Below are positions 10,879 to 20,990 of a DNA stretch of 64,000 bases, one piece after another. Under the pieces are notes generated by a model. The model had not been told where the DNA came from. It saw nothing but the letters and a program-made list of their open reading frames with translations, and did no database searches. Source of the DNA: Diplosphaera chodatii. Its lineage: Eukaryota > Chlorophyta > Trebouxiophyceae > Prasiolales > Stichococcaceae. The stretch's first letter is position 1. Each line of letters opens with the position of its first letter. The translations under genes and the position numbers were made by a program. The stretch is from the NCBI GenBank assembly GCA_032358165.1, contig JAALGY010000028.1:930001-994000 (forward strand). Direction: 5' to 3'.

Positions 10879-13792
10879 TCACAATGTGGGTAGGACTGCC
10901 TGCCGCATCGTGTCAGCCATGTCATCCTCCAAGCCGGTGAACAGCTTGAACTGATAGGCGGCTTGTCCTGCAGTGCCAATTAGTGGAGCTTCGGCGCAGC
11001 AGGCATAGCATCATGCACATGTATCAAATATCATATATCACTCATGCAGTCGTGTCTATGGTTTCTTCAGGAAGAGCAAGCCGTACCGACAAACATGTCA
11101 AAGCCGCTGGAAGTGGGGATGCCCATCTCCTCCGCAGTCTGCGGAGCACACCGACAACATTTTCGCCAACTTCAACGGGATGATCCAGCCGCAGCCTTGA
11201 CTGGGTAATGCCCACAGGAGCTGACAGCTGCGCACCTTCAGCAGCTGTGTCACAGGGGGCGTGTAGATGGCGTCAAAGACAAGCTTCGCCTTGGAGATGG
11301 CCTCCTTGGTAACAGCCATGTCATCGACAAGGGGCGACATGCCAATCGGGGAGGCGTTGGCAAGTATGTCGACTTCCAGCTGTCCTGAAGTGTCAAATCC
11401 GCACACTCACGCCCACTGCATGCTCTCCCCGTCGAACTCAGGCAGCAAACGTGGTCACATGTCAGTAGACTGACACAGCGCGGCGCACCTGCATTAACAT
11501 CGTCCACAGATACCACCGATGTGCCTTTACCAAGGCTGTCTGCCAGCTGCTGCGCCTTTTCTGTCAGCACATCTGCAACCATCACCTGCAATGCACGAAC
11601 AGCAATGCCTATTAAGTGGTCGCACGTCGACATGACACCCTGAAATCACGGAGAGCAGCAGCGGATAGCCATGGGCAGCTGAATGCAGCATCTTGCCTGG
11701 GCGCCAGCCTGGGCTGCGTAGTAGGCGACAGCTTGACCAGCCCCGCCAGTGCCCACCACCAGCACCTTCTTGCCCACAAGCGACAGGGGCTCACCTGCAC
11801 AGGGTACGTCAAGGCTGGACCATACACTGGTACACAGCACCCGACCATGCAGGGCAGCAACACTCAAGACTGACAGTCTGGCCAATTTGGACAACAGCGC
11901 TGCAGGTGCATGACATCCAAGGCAAGGACTAAACGAGCACTGTGCGCAGCAAGCCTACCGTCTCCGCTGCCGAGGCTCTTCTCAATAGCAACCTTGACGC
12001 CAACCCAGTCAGTGTTGAGCGCCTTGTAGCCGCCCTGGGACCGCCACACCATGGTGTTCGCCGCCCCGATGTCCTTTGCGATATCGTCCTTCTCGTCTGC
12101 AGCTGCCAGTGCCAGCCCCTGCCAGCATGTGCAACCGAGTTGAGGATGGCCATCAAGTCGGAACACAGTCTATGTCGTGCTGACTCTACCAGCTGAATAG
12201 TAAAGTCCGGCTGGACAACTCGATGAAGATACACCCAATGCTAACGATGACCAAACACACCTTGAAGGGCATCGTAACGCTGAAGCCTGCAAATTGGTGC
12301 TGCGTAGCTGCTTTCAGGAACGGCGCAAAGTTTTCTGTCATATATGCCAGGTAGACAGCCTTCAAGCCGACAGCCTCATACGCAGCATTGTGCGCGATGT
12401 AGTTCCTGTCTGGTGACAAACAAGATGGAGCAACTTTCAGATGATGTTGATAAGGTGAAAACAAGGTGAACTACTGTGCAGTGGGTAAATGCTGCCATCA
12501 ACAGTGTGAAGGCCTGAATACCTGGCGCGACGTTGGTGCCCACAATCCCAAATATCTGCAGAGCATGAAGATGTCTAACGGAGTGGGTGGCAGACCGTCA
12601 TGCCATGCCAGCAGTAAACCACCCGATGTGCCTTTTCAACATCAACTGCACACCTTGGTCTCCGTGGTTTGATTGCGCAGTCTGTACTCTTCAATGAGCT
12701 GCCTGACCGAGACTTCAGCTGCACAGGACCAGAACACATGGCCTAGGACAGCTCTGGACATGCTGCTGAAAATGCAGCTCATGCTTCACCCAGGCAGTGG
12801 CAGAGCAGAGGCACAGTGATACCAGCCTCGTGTGCATCACTTCATACACCTCTGCTGCCCACCTGGTACCTTCTTCTCCACAGCACCGAATGTCATGCAG
12901 CCACCGTACTTGGGAGCAAGCACGCGGGTGGGAAGACCGTGGAAGCCCATGGCCAGCACAGCCATAGGTACCTGCGCATCTGCAGCACCATGGACGACTG
13001 CATCAGCATGTGGCACGATATGCTGCTGCTCATGGCATAGACAGCACAAGATGCTGCACTGTAGTTGTAGCGATACTCACCGGCATGCTCACGAAGCAGC
13101 GCCAGCAGGCGCAGGCTGTCTGTGACGTCGGTTGCCGTCGTCACGATCCTCGCAACGCTGCCGCCGGCGCCCTGCAGCCGCTTTGCCACCTGCCGCAGCT
13201 GCCTATCATCCGGCGTTCCCTCAACGCTGTAGTACGTCACGATGACATCTGCGCCTTCTGGCAGCTGATCACCTGTGGGAGTTGGGAGACACGTGATTAA
13301 ACAAACCCTTGGTGTGCCCTGCTGGCCTCTATAATGCAGCAAAGTGCAGAGCATCCATGATCAGGGCACGTACCGGCAAGGAAAGAGTCAGCAGCATCGA
13401 GGTCCACGTCAATGTAGCGAACGCCCTGCTGGGCAGCGGCCTTGAGCAGCGACAGCCTCTGCGCCTCGTCACCGTCGAACGCGCCCCTGCAGCCCCAAGC
13501 TCGCCGCTCGACACTGCATGCATGCAGCATGCATGGCGTGCGAAAACCCATCAGCAGGTCCTCGCGACTGTGCGCACCCGATGGAGGAAGGGTGGCAAGA
13601 AACAATTAGAGGCAGGTTGGAGGCGCTCGTCAGCTGCCGCAGGTCCTTCTGCGGATCGAAGTCCCTGCCCAGGAGATCCAGCCGCAGCTCCGCCAGATCC
13701 GCGCCCGCTGCCGCCGCGCTCTTCAGCTGCTCCTCAGCCTCACTCATGTTTGTGGCTTTCAGCTGCGCGCATATCTGCGTTTTGGGCGCCAT
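10879..13792 (-). CDS. Dehydroquinase/shikimate dehydrogenase fusion, with substituted active-site residues
   Basis: The order is that of plant DHD-SDH: an N-terminal type I dehydroquinase domain (13792 to about 12660), then a shikimate dehydrogenase domain (about 12560 to 10879). Recognisable blocks are CAQLKATNMSEAEEQLKSA, LAELRLDLL, RGAFDGDEAQRLSLLKAA, APKYGGCMTFGAVEKK, AGFSVTMPFK, GAANTMVW, ALNTDWVG, KKVLVVGTGGAGQAV, ANASPIGMSP and SSGFDM...GQAAYQFKLFTG. The stop is at 10879-10881. Several active-site positions are changed. The His of the plant SSHNY motif reads Tyr (13229-13231), the Schiff-base Lys of KIATTA reads Arg (13148-13150), and the PGQ loop reads as PAE across a splice. In the SDH half the Ser-x-Ser of the SHSKSP loop reads VAPDRNY, while the catalytic Lys and Asp are kept. 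No plastid transit peptide precedes the domain in this exon; an upstream exon cannot be excluded. The name gives ancestry, not proven activity. Confidence 0.88.
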
Positions 13793-14085
13793 TGTCGGTG
13801 TCTCGACACCAGATCGATGCCGATCAGTTTTGTCAGTGTGCTGTCGCGCTGTTGCACACAGCCACTGCTGTCAAGGACATACACAGGTACAAAGTTCGCT
13901 TGACCTGTGGCACCACGGCCACACGACGACGGGAGCTCAGATCATGCAGCAGCTGTGGCAAGCATGATCATCTCGCGACCACGGCTTCCGCCCACCTGCG
14001 CCAGTGCAAAACCCTGGAGCGACCAACGTTTACATTCCAATTTGAACAGCGATCGTGCCACACAGCGCTGCCCGCAACAGCAGGC
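13793..14085. promoter_or_regulatory. Divergent intergenic region (DHD-SDH-like / 3R-MYB)
   Basis: Only 293 bp separate two start codons reading outward, so the promoters of both genes must be packed here or extend into introns. No TATA box is evident. Confidence 0.45.
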
Positions 14086-17000
14086 ATGGCGGCCCGGCCC
14101 AAGAGAGCGGCGGCACAGCAGGCGGTGTCCTCGCCGTCCTCAGCGGAAGCCCTCAGCCGCCTCCCACCTGTGCACGGGTGCTATCATGTGTCCCCATCCT
14201 GCGCCCAGATGCCAGCAAGTATGCGTGTGACCCATGCACGGCGTTCACCGCGTCATGCCTCTTGCTGCTGCAGGAAGACTGGTGCGCCAAAGCGTAAGTC
14301 TGGCGTCGGCGGGTGGACAGCAGAGGAGGTGGGCAGGCTGTTCCCCCTCTGCTGACATTTGTTGTGCATGTCGACGGGGGCCGCGGCGGGGCCTGCCGTG
14401 CCTGCGCGTGCCTTGAGCGCACAGTCCAGGAACCAGATGGGCGGTGGCTTGCGTGCCGTGCTGTGGCTGCGACCGGTGAAGGCCCAGATCGTTACGGGTT
14501 GGGTCGTGTCGTTCGAGAGCGGACGCATGTATGATGGCCGACTGACGCCGTTGGCCCCGTTTGCGTTCGCGTTTGGTTGTGACATATTGCTCAATGCGGG
14601 CGTGTGAGCTCCTGGCTGGGCCTCAAACCGAAGAGCGGCGGATTGGTGCTCAAGAGTGTTTGATTTCGAAAGCGCAAAGACGCACCAGTTGACTGCCGCC
14701 GGCGCTGCCGTCATCATCGGTGTCTGAAGTATCGGCGCTGAGCAACTTGCCGTGGGACTCACGGCCGTCGGACGGTGCGGGACACCACCGTATGCGACTT
14801 GCCTGGGGTGGTTGTGTGACGGTGTCACCGCGTGTTCCGTACCTTTGGCTGGGCTGATGCAGCCGGGCGGGCTTGCGTCGCGCCCTGTTGAGTGCATGGG
14901 CGGCAGCTGCATGTGCGGGTGTCCCAGCGATCCCATCCGGGACCCCTCTTGCCATGTATCTGCTGTGCATCCCAACTCGGAAGCTGGCCTGACCGCCCCT
15001 GACCATGCCCGGCCGTGCAGGACGAGGTGCTGCGGCGGGCGGTGCAGCTGCACGACGGCAAGAACTGGAAGCAGGTGGCGGACTACTTCGAGGGGCGCAC
15101 CGATGTGCAGTGCCTGCACCGGTGGCAGAAGGTGCTGAACCCGGACCTGGTCAAGGGCCCCTGGACGCCCGAGGTGAGGGCTCCACTGCACCATGTTTGA
15201 TCCGCGTTGAATGTGCGGTTCCGAGTTGTCCCCACATCGCAGTCGCCCATATGTGCGACCACGGGATTGATCTGGAGCTGGAGCACTGTGCGCTGGCGGC
15301 AACGACACCCACCGCTACAACCATGTTGCTGCAGGAGGACGAGCTGATCGTGGAACTGGTCCGTCGGTTTGGCGCCAAGCGCTGGTCGCAGATCGCCGCA
15401 GAGCTGCCTGGGCGCATTGGCAAGCAGTGCCGTGAGCGGTGAGATTTTATGGAAGGGCCACGGCGGCTGCGCTTGACACGAGTGCCCAAGCAGCTGGCTA
15501 CCGCTACGGACTTCAGCCTTCAAAACCCTGCTGCACACCCACTCAAATACAATTATCGTCTTCTAGGTGGCACAACCACCTGGACCCGAGCATCAACCGA
15601 GGCGACTGGACGCCGGATGAGGATGAGGCGCTGCTGGCGGCACACGTGCAGTTCGGCAACTCCTGGGCAGCCATTGCGAAGCACCTGCCTGGGCGCACCG
15701 ACAACGCGATCAAGAACCACTGGCACAGCACGCTGAAGCGGCGAGCTGGCGAGTGGCGAGCGCAGCCCAACGCAATGGCCTCCATAGCAGCAGTGCCCGC
15801 AGGTCGGATTCATTGTCGAAAACGCTGTCCCCTCTGCCATCACAGCGCATTGCCATTATAGCCCTGCTTTGGCTTGCAAGTTGAAAGCTTGTGACTTGAA
15901 TGCCCCCACATCCTGTAACGACCTCCTTCCTTCGCTGCAGCGTCTGCAGCGTCGACACCAATGCAGTTCAGGACGACGCTTGGCAGCAGCGCATCTGATG
16001 TGCAAATGGCACGGCAGCATGCCTCAGCAGCAGCAGCCCAGCCGGTGCCAATTCCGACAGGAGGCCTGGCGCAGGATGTGGACGGGTTGCTCAGCCCGGA
16101 GGCCAGCGCTGGCATTGGCGAAAGCATGCGGCGCTCGGCCCGCAAGTCCCGAGCAGTCAGGTCAGCTATGACTACAAGTTTGTGCGCAAATACTAAATAA
16201 CTCCATTGCGCATTGACAGATGTAGGTGCGGGGCAAGACTTCCAAGTCGGATTGTTGTTAGATGCTGTACTGTTGTCCAGCGTCATCACACGGTCACTTG
16301 AATCAAGTAAGCCATGCCACCAACCCTCCTGCTGCAGGGCGCCCATGTCAGCATCGCCTGGCTCGCTGGGCGGTGCTCTTGGCAGCCCTGCCAGCCCTCA
16401 GAGCAGGTTCGTGGTGATCTAAGGCAGCTGCAAGCGAAGCTGCACTGTCAGCTGAGCCACTATGTGGCACATGTTCGATGGAGGGCATCTGAGTGGTGGT
16501 TATGCTTGGCAAACGCACACAAAACCCCTCTGCCGTAATGTCATTTATGATGCTGCAAACACTATTTGAAACTTGTCAAGCTGTCAGCTGCGATTATCAC
16601 ATCCGCAGGCCGCAGGCATTGCGCCTCAGCAGCCGGCGCGCTGCCCGCGCTCTGCACGCTGCGCAGCGCATGCAGGCGACAATGTCGCCCTCACCGGGTA
16701 ACGTGTTCTATCCGGCTGGTGCACTGTTCGTCACTGCTGACATCTGGGCAACCTGCAACACTGTCACACCAACAGCTCGATGCACCCTCCCCATGCAACC
16801 TATGTTGGCGGTGCCAGCGCTCCAGGTGCTGTTGTGTCTCTCGCCAAGATGGAGACTCTTCGCCTAGGGTTGGCGTATCATTGTGTCTCTGGCAACTCCG
16901 CAGGTCCTGGCAAGCGGCCCAACAGCGCGTCGCCTGAACCCTCGTCGGTGTCGGCGCCTGCCAAGCGGCAGCGGCGAGCCGAGGAACCACCCGCCGCGGC

Positions 17001-20000
17001 GCGTGCAGCACAGCGCACCGCAGCCACGCTGCAGGCCGAGGCGCCGCTCCGGGTGCCACCCCCCGAGCCAGCGGCCCCGAGCAGGGTGAGACCTGGGACC
17101 CGGGGCCGAGCAGACCCGCCCACCTTCCGCAACTTACCCGGCATGCTGACGGCCCAAGGGCACTGCTGATGTGGGTGACTGGGCTCTGCAGGAGGTGACG
17201 GCGGAGGATGTGCGGCGGGTGATGGCGGGCAGGGGCGGCGCCGACGCCCGGGGCGTTGCCGGGCCGGTCGTCGGCGGCATGGACGCCGCCACGCGCCAGG
17301 CGCTCATGGACCTGGGCTACGGCTCCCCCCTGGCAGGTGGTCAGCGGAGCCTGCGCACATCCGTAGTCGAATATGCTGCCCAGCGGCAACCTGGCAGTTG
17401 GGACATGGCGCCTGCGCACCGTCAAATGGACACTCAATGTGCTTGTTGGTGAGAGTTAACATGCTTGTTGGCCTGCCCGCAGCATCTCGGCCACAAAGCA
17501 GGGCGGCCACGCCGGCGGCCGCCAGCCGCCTGGGCGGCGGCGCCCACCCCGCGGCGGCACAGCAGCCCCTGCGCCCCGCGCCGCACCTCGCCCAGCTCGC
17601 GACGCCCGGCGCGCTGACGCACGTGCAGCACCCCGGCCTCGCCAGCCCGCCGCTGGTGTACGCGCCCCCGCGCGGCGACGAGGCCCCAGGTGCTGTCCGC
17701 GTGTCAGCCAGCTGTCTGACATCGGCCCGTCCGGCAGAGCACTTTGTATGCAACCACCAGGCACCTGCACGGATGCACACACTTCGCCGGAGCGCCAGGC
17801 CTGCTCAAATGTACGACCCCCTTGACCCCGCTGGCCAGCGCGCTTGGAGCTTGCATGGAGCGAACTCTGTTGGATGGCCTGCACGCAGACGAGGCGCAGC
17901 CGAGGCGCCTGGAGAAGCTGATGTCGCTGACGCTGACGCCCGGGCCGGCCGCCGAGGCGGGGTCCGACGCCTCGGCGCACACGCCCACCCTGGGGCAGCC
18001 GCAGCAGGGCGCCGGCCCGGCTCGCGACGCCGCCTCGCCCGGCGCAGCAGCCGCGGGGCAGTCCGCGCGGCAGGAGCGGGGCGCAGGGTTTGGGGCGGGC
18101 CCCGGCAGCCGGCGCGGCTCCGGGGTGGGCGCGGCCGCGCCCCTGACGCAGGACAGCGGCGCCGAGGCGCTGACGGCGCAGCAGGCCGGCCGCGGCGCCG
18201 CCTCGCCCTCCGGCCCGCGCGACCTGGGCTCCTACTTTGGTGCGCGCGGTGCAGCGCAATCGGTCCTGGCGCACGTGCGGCAAGGCTGACGTACTGGTGC
18301 ACATGCAGTCCGCGCGTAGCTGCCACCGCGCACGGCCGTGACTGTTACTCTGCCCTGTGGTCACTCTGCACGCGAAAGCACTCACCTGATTCCATTTGTA
18401 CTGTCGCAGACGATCTGGCGAGGCCGCTGTTCTTCTCGCCGCCCAGCCGCCCCGCAAGCGCAGTGGGGACCGGCCTGGCCACGCCCACAGCCGGCGCCAC
18501 CGCAGGCGGCGCCGCGACCCCCTTCCCCTTCAGACGTGCGCCGAGGCCTTGCGATCGCAGCGCCAGATGTGTACTTGTGTGTCGTGAAGCGAGCACCTTC
18601 GACATGATGTGTGCTGCTGCCGAGGTGCACGTGCCCCTCACATGCTGCAGCCAGGCTGCGGTGCCAATCAGATGCTCCATCCCCCGCAGGCTCTGGCTCT
18701 GGGGGCCTGGTGTCGCTCCCCGAGACGCCCACCGAGCGGTTGATGCTGGAGGCGCTGCTGCGGGACGAGCGCACGAGGCCGCCCTCCGCCGTCGCCATCC
18801 AGTCCGCGCTGCAGGCGCTGGTGCCGACGCCGCCCGCGGCCGTGGCGCTCGAAGCTGCAGGCACCGGCGGGCCGGCCGCGGCCGCCGCCACGGCGGCTGT
18901 GGCGGATGTGAAGCAGCTCGCCCAGCAGCAGTCCCAGCAGCCGCGGCCGCAGTGGGCGCCGGCCGGCGACGCGCGGCCCAGCCTGAAGGAGCAGGCGCAG
19001 GCGCGCCGCGCCGCGCGGCGGCAGTCCCAGGCGCGCCCTGCCTCCCACGCTGCCCTGCAGCACCTGCGCTCACTAGTCGCATGAGTTTGCCGTGCACGCT
19101 CACAAGCGTCGTGCGTGCTGCTTGTTTGACTGCCTCTTCAGTCCAGAGCTTTACTCGTCTTGTGCAACAGCACGGTTGCACAGATAGCTCATGGTGCAGC
19201 ACCTGACAGTCTGCCTGTCCCGTGCTCAGGTCTCCGCGGTCGAGGAGCCCGAGGAGGACCCCATCGCGCGGGCGGCGCGGCTGTCGGACGCGGGGCTGGG
19301 GCGGCCGTCCCTGGGCGGCCGCGGCACCGCGCGCTCCGGGGTGGGCTGCGTCGCCGGCCTCCTGGCCTGGCCCCAGGTGTGCTGCCTGTCTTGAAAGTCT
19401 AAACTCTGAGCCCTTACGAGCCCGCCCCCTCGAGTCTCGGGCTCCTGGCGGAGTCTGCAGCCTGCATGGTAATCGACCGATTGGTTTTGACCATCTATGG
19501 TGTGCCACTGGCTGCAACCTGGTTCGTTCAACATGTTGACTCATCCTCTGCTGCTGCACCACAGCGTGAGGCGGTGGGGTACGACCCCTCCCGCATGCTG
19601 GCGCCTCGCGCGCAGCAGGTCGCCGCAGCTGCCGCAGCTCAGGCGCAGCAGCGGCAGCCACACGCAGCTGCGGGCCAGCAGGGTGCTGCTGCCGGCTCGG
19701 CAGCGGGCAGGCTGGCCACCCACCTGTCAGACCCGCAACCCATGGCCGCCGACAGGCAGCAGCAGAGTTTGGTGACCAGCGGGGCCGGCGCGCGGCAGCA
19801 GCAGGGCAGCGGCGGCGCCGGTCACACGTCCGACTCGGACGAGTCCTACGCCTCGGCGGAGCTGATGACCCGGATGCGCGCGACTGCAGCGTCGGCGGCA
19901 GACCTCTTCGCGGCGGCGGAGGCGCTGCTGCGGCGGCCGGGACCGGCGGTCGCAGCGGAGACGCCGCAGCGGGACAGCTTTGACGACGGCAGCTGGCCGG

Positions 20001-20484
20001 CTGGCCTGGAGGCCACCCCGCAGCAGCGGCTGGACCTGCTGTTCGGCGCCGCTGCGCAGCCTGGTGGCGCGGGGCACACGGCGGGCGGCTCTGCCGCGGA
20101 CTTCCGCCGCCAGCTTGCAGCCACCCCCAGCCCGACGTCCAGCAAGGAGAACGAAGGTCTGCAGATCTGTGTGCCCTGTGCGCTTGATGACGCCCTTGGT
20201 CGTGAGTCGAAACTGCCATACTTTGGAATGGGCAGCCCACGCGATGGATCTGACCCTTCCACGCCTGATCATGCAGGCTCCGACAAGGCTGCGCGGCTGT
20301 CGGCGGCGCACGCGCCGGCAGACCAGCGCGCCCTGGGCGAGGCGAGTGCGGGGTCCCTCAGCGGCGGCACGCCGGCGGACGGCCGCCGCCGCAACGGCGC
20401 CGCCAAGAGCGTCGATTCCGGCGTGCGGCGCAGCGCCGAAGACCCGGCCGCACTGTTCAGCCCCTCGCACTTCCTGACGCAGTG
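14086..20484 (+). CDS. MYB3R: R1R2R3-MYB transcription factor with very long C-terminal tail
   Basis: This is a nuclear DNA-binding protein of the c-MYB/MYB3R class, which in plants controls G2/M genes. Early exons join in phase: 14086-14177, 14274-14328, 15021-15173, 15335-15438, 15567-15802 and 15941-16160. They encode three MYB repeats, each with its three spaced tryptophans: R1 from GGWTAEEDEVL to [14 protein letters not shown]2 from GPWTPEEDELI to [11 protein letters not shown], and R3 from [13 protein letters not shown] to [13 protein letters not shown]2 and R3 helix 3 match the plant/animal consensus. Downstream exons, also phase-consistent where checked, include a bipartite basic patch ([11 protein letters not shown]... 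then AKRQRR, about 16906-16976) and long Ala/Gln/Pro/Ser-rich stretches. Many Ser-Pro and Thr-Pro sites occur, for example [18 protein letters not shown] near 18710. The end is [14 protein letters not shown] with TGA at 20482-20484. The tail is far longer than the MYB domain and its exon borders between 17000 and 20480 are approximate. Confidence 0.85.
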
Positions 20485-20990
20485 AGGCCGCACGAGGAGC
20501 CTTGCAAGCGTAGCAATCTGTGAACCTGGGACATCTTGTTGCTAGTCCTTGCAGACGAAAGCGCGCAGGCAGAGGCGTCGACTGGCATTGCGCTTGCGTT
20601 GAGTACTGGAGTGTTTCAGTTGTCTTGTTTTGAGCACCGGGTAGTTAGTTGAGGCAGTCAGGCTGGGTGTCAACAGCAGGGACATGTCGTTGAAGATTGC
20701 AGACGTCCAAGCGTCCATTGATAGCGATCTCGGTAAACATCGAGCTGCCAGAGTTGTGGATCATCCTTGTTGGCATCAAACCAACTGGTAACACTGGTCT
20801 GCAGCAAACTGCATGACGCCAATGGACGTATGCTGAAGATTTGCTCACGACCTTGCACTTCTGAATGCACGAAGTCTCCTGTCACAGTGCCATAATGCCC
20901 GGGTGCAGCAGTGCGCAGGACAGGTGATGCTCCTGTTATGTCTCATGCTTCGGAGCAGCTGCAGAAAGGCTTCCGCACAGTGCATGGACC
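20485..20990. other. Intergenic region between convergent genes
   Basis: This 506 bp stretch holds the 3' ends of the plus-strand MYB gene and the minus-strand UDP-glucose pyrophosphorylase. No conserved coding block, repeat or RNA gene was seen. Confidence 0.4.

Noticed and set aside
13505..13545. TGCATGCA-rich inverted repeats in an intron of the DHD-SDH-like gene
   Set aside because: TGCATG motifs recur throughout introns and intergenic DNA of this window, so the cluster is background composition and not a specific element.
13309..14355. A 348-residue plus-strand open frame
   Set aside because: Most of it runs antisense to dehydroquinase exons and only its end coincides with the first exons of the MYB gene, which need a splice at 14177/14274 to give the MYB domain. 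The whole frame has no coherent composition.
14253..15308. A 351-residue minus-strand open frame
   Set aside because: It is antisense to MYB exons 2-3 and the intron between them and shows no family resemblance. It is a by-product of GC-rich sequence.
17398..19206. A 602-residue plus-strand open frame
   Set aside because: It begins inside real MYB tail sequence but then reads through likely introns and changes to Arg/Cys-rich out-of-frame sequence. Taken as a composite of exon and shadow frames.
18345..20240. A 631-residue minus-strand open frame
   Set aside because: It is antisense to the Ala/Gln/Pro-rich MYB tail; long antisense frames are expected in such GC-rich repeats. The Arg/Pro/Ala composition supports a shadow.
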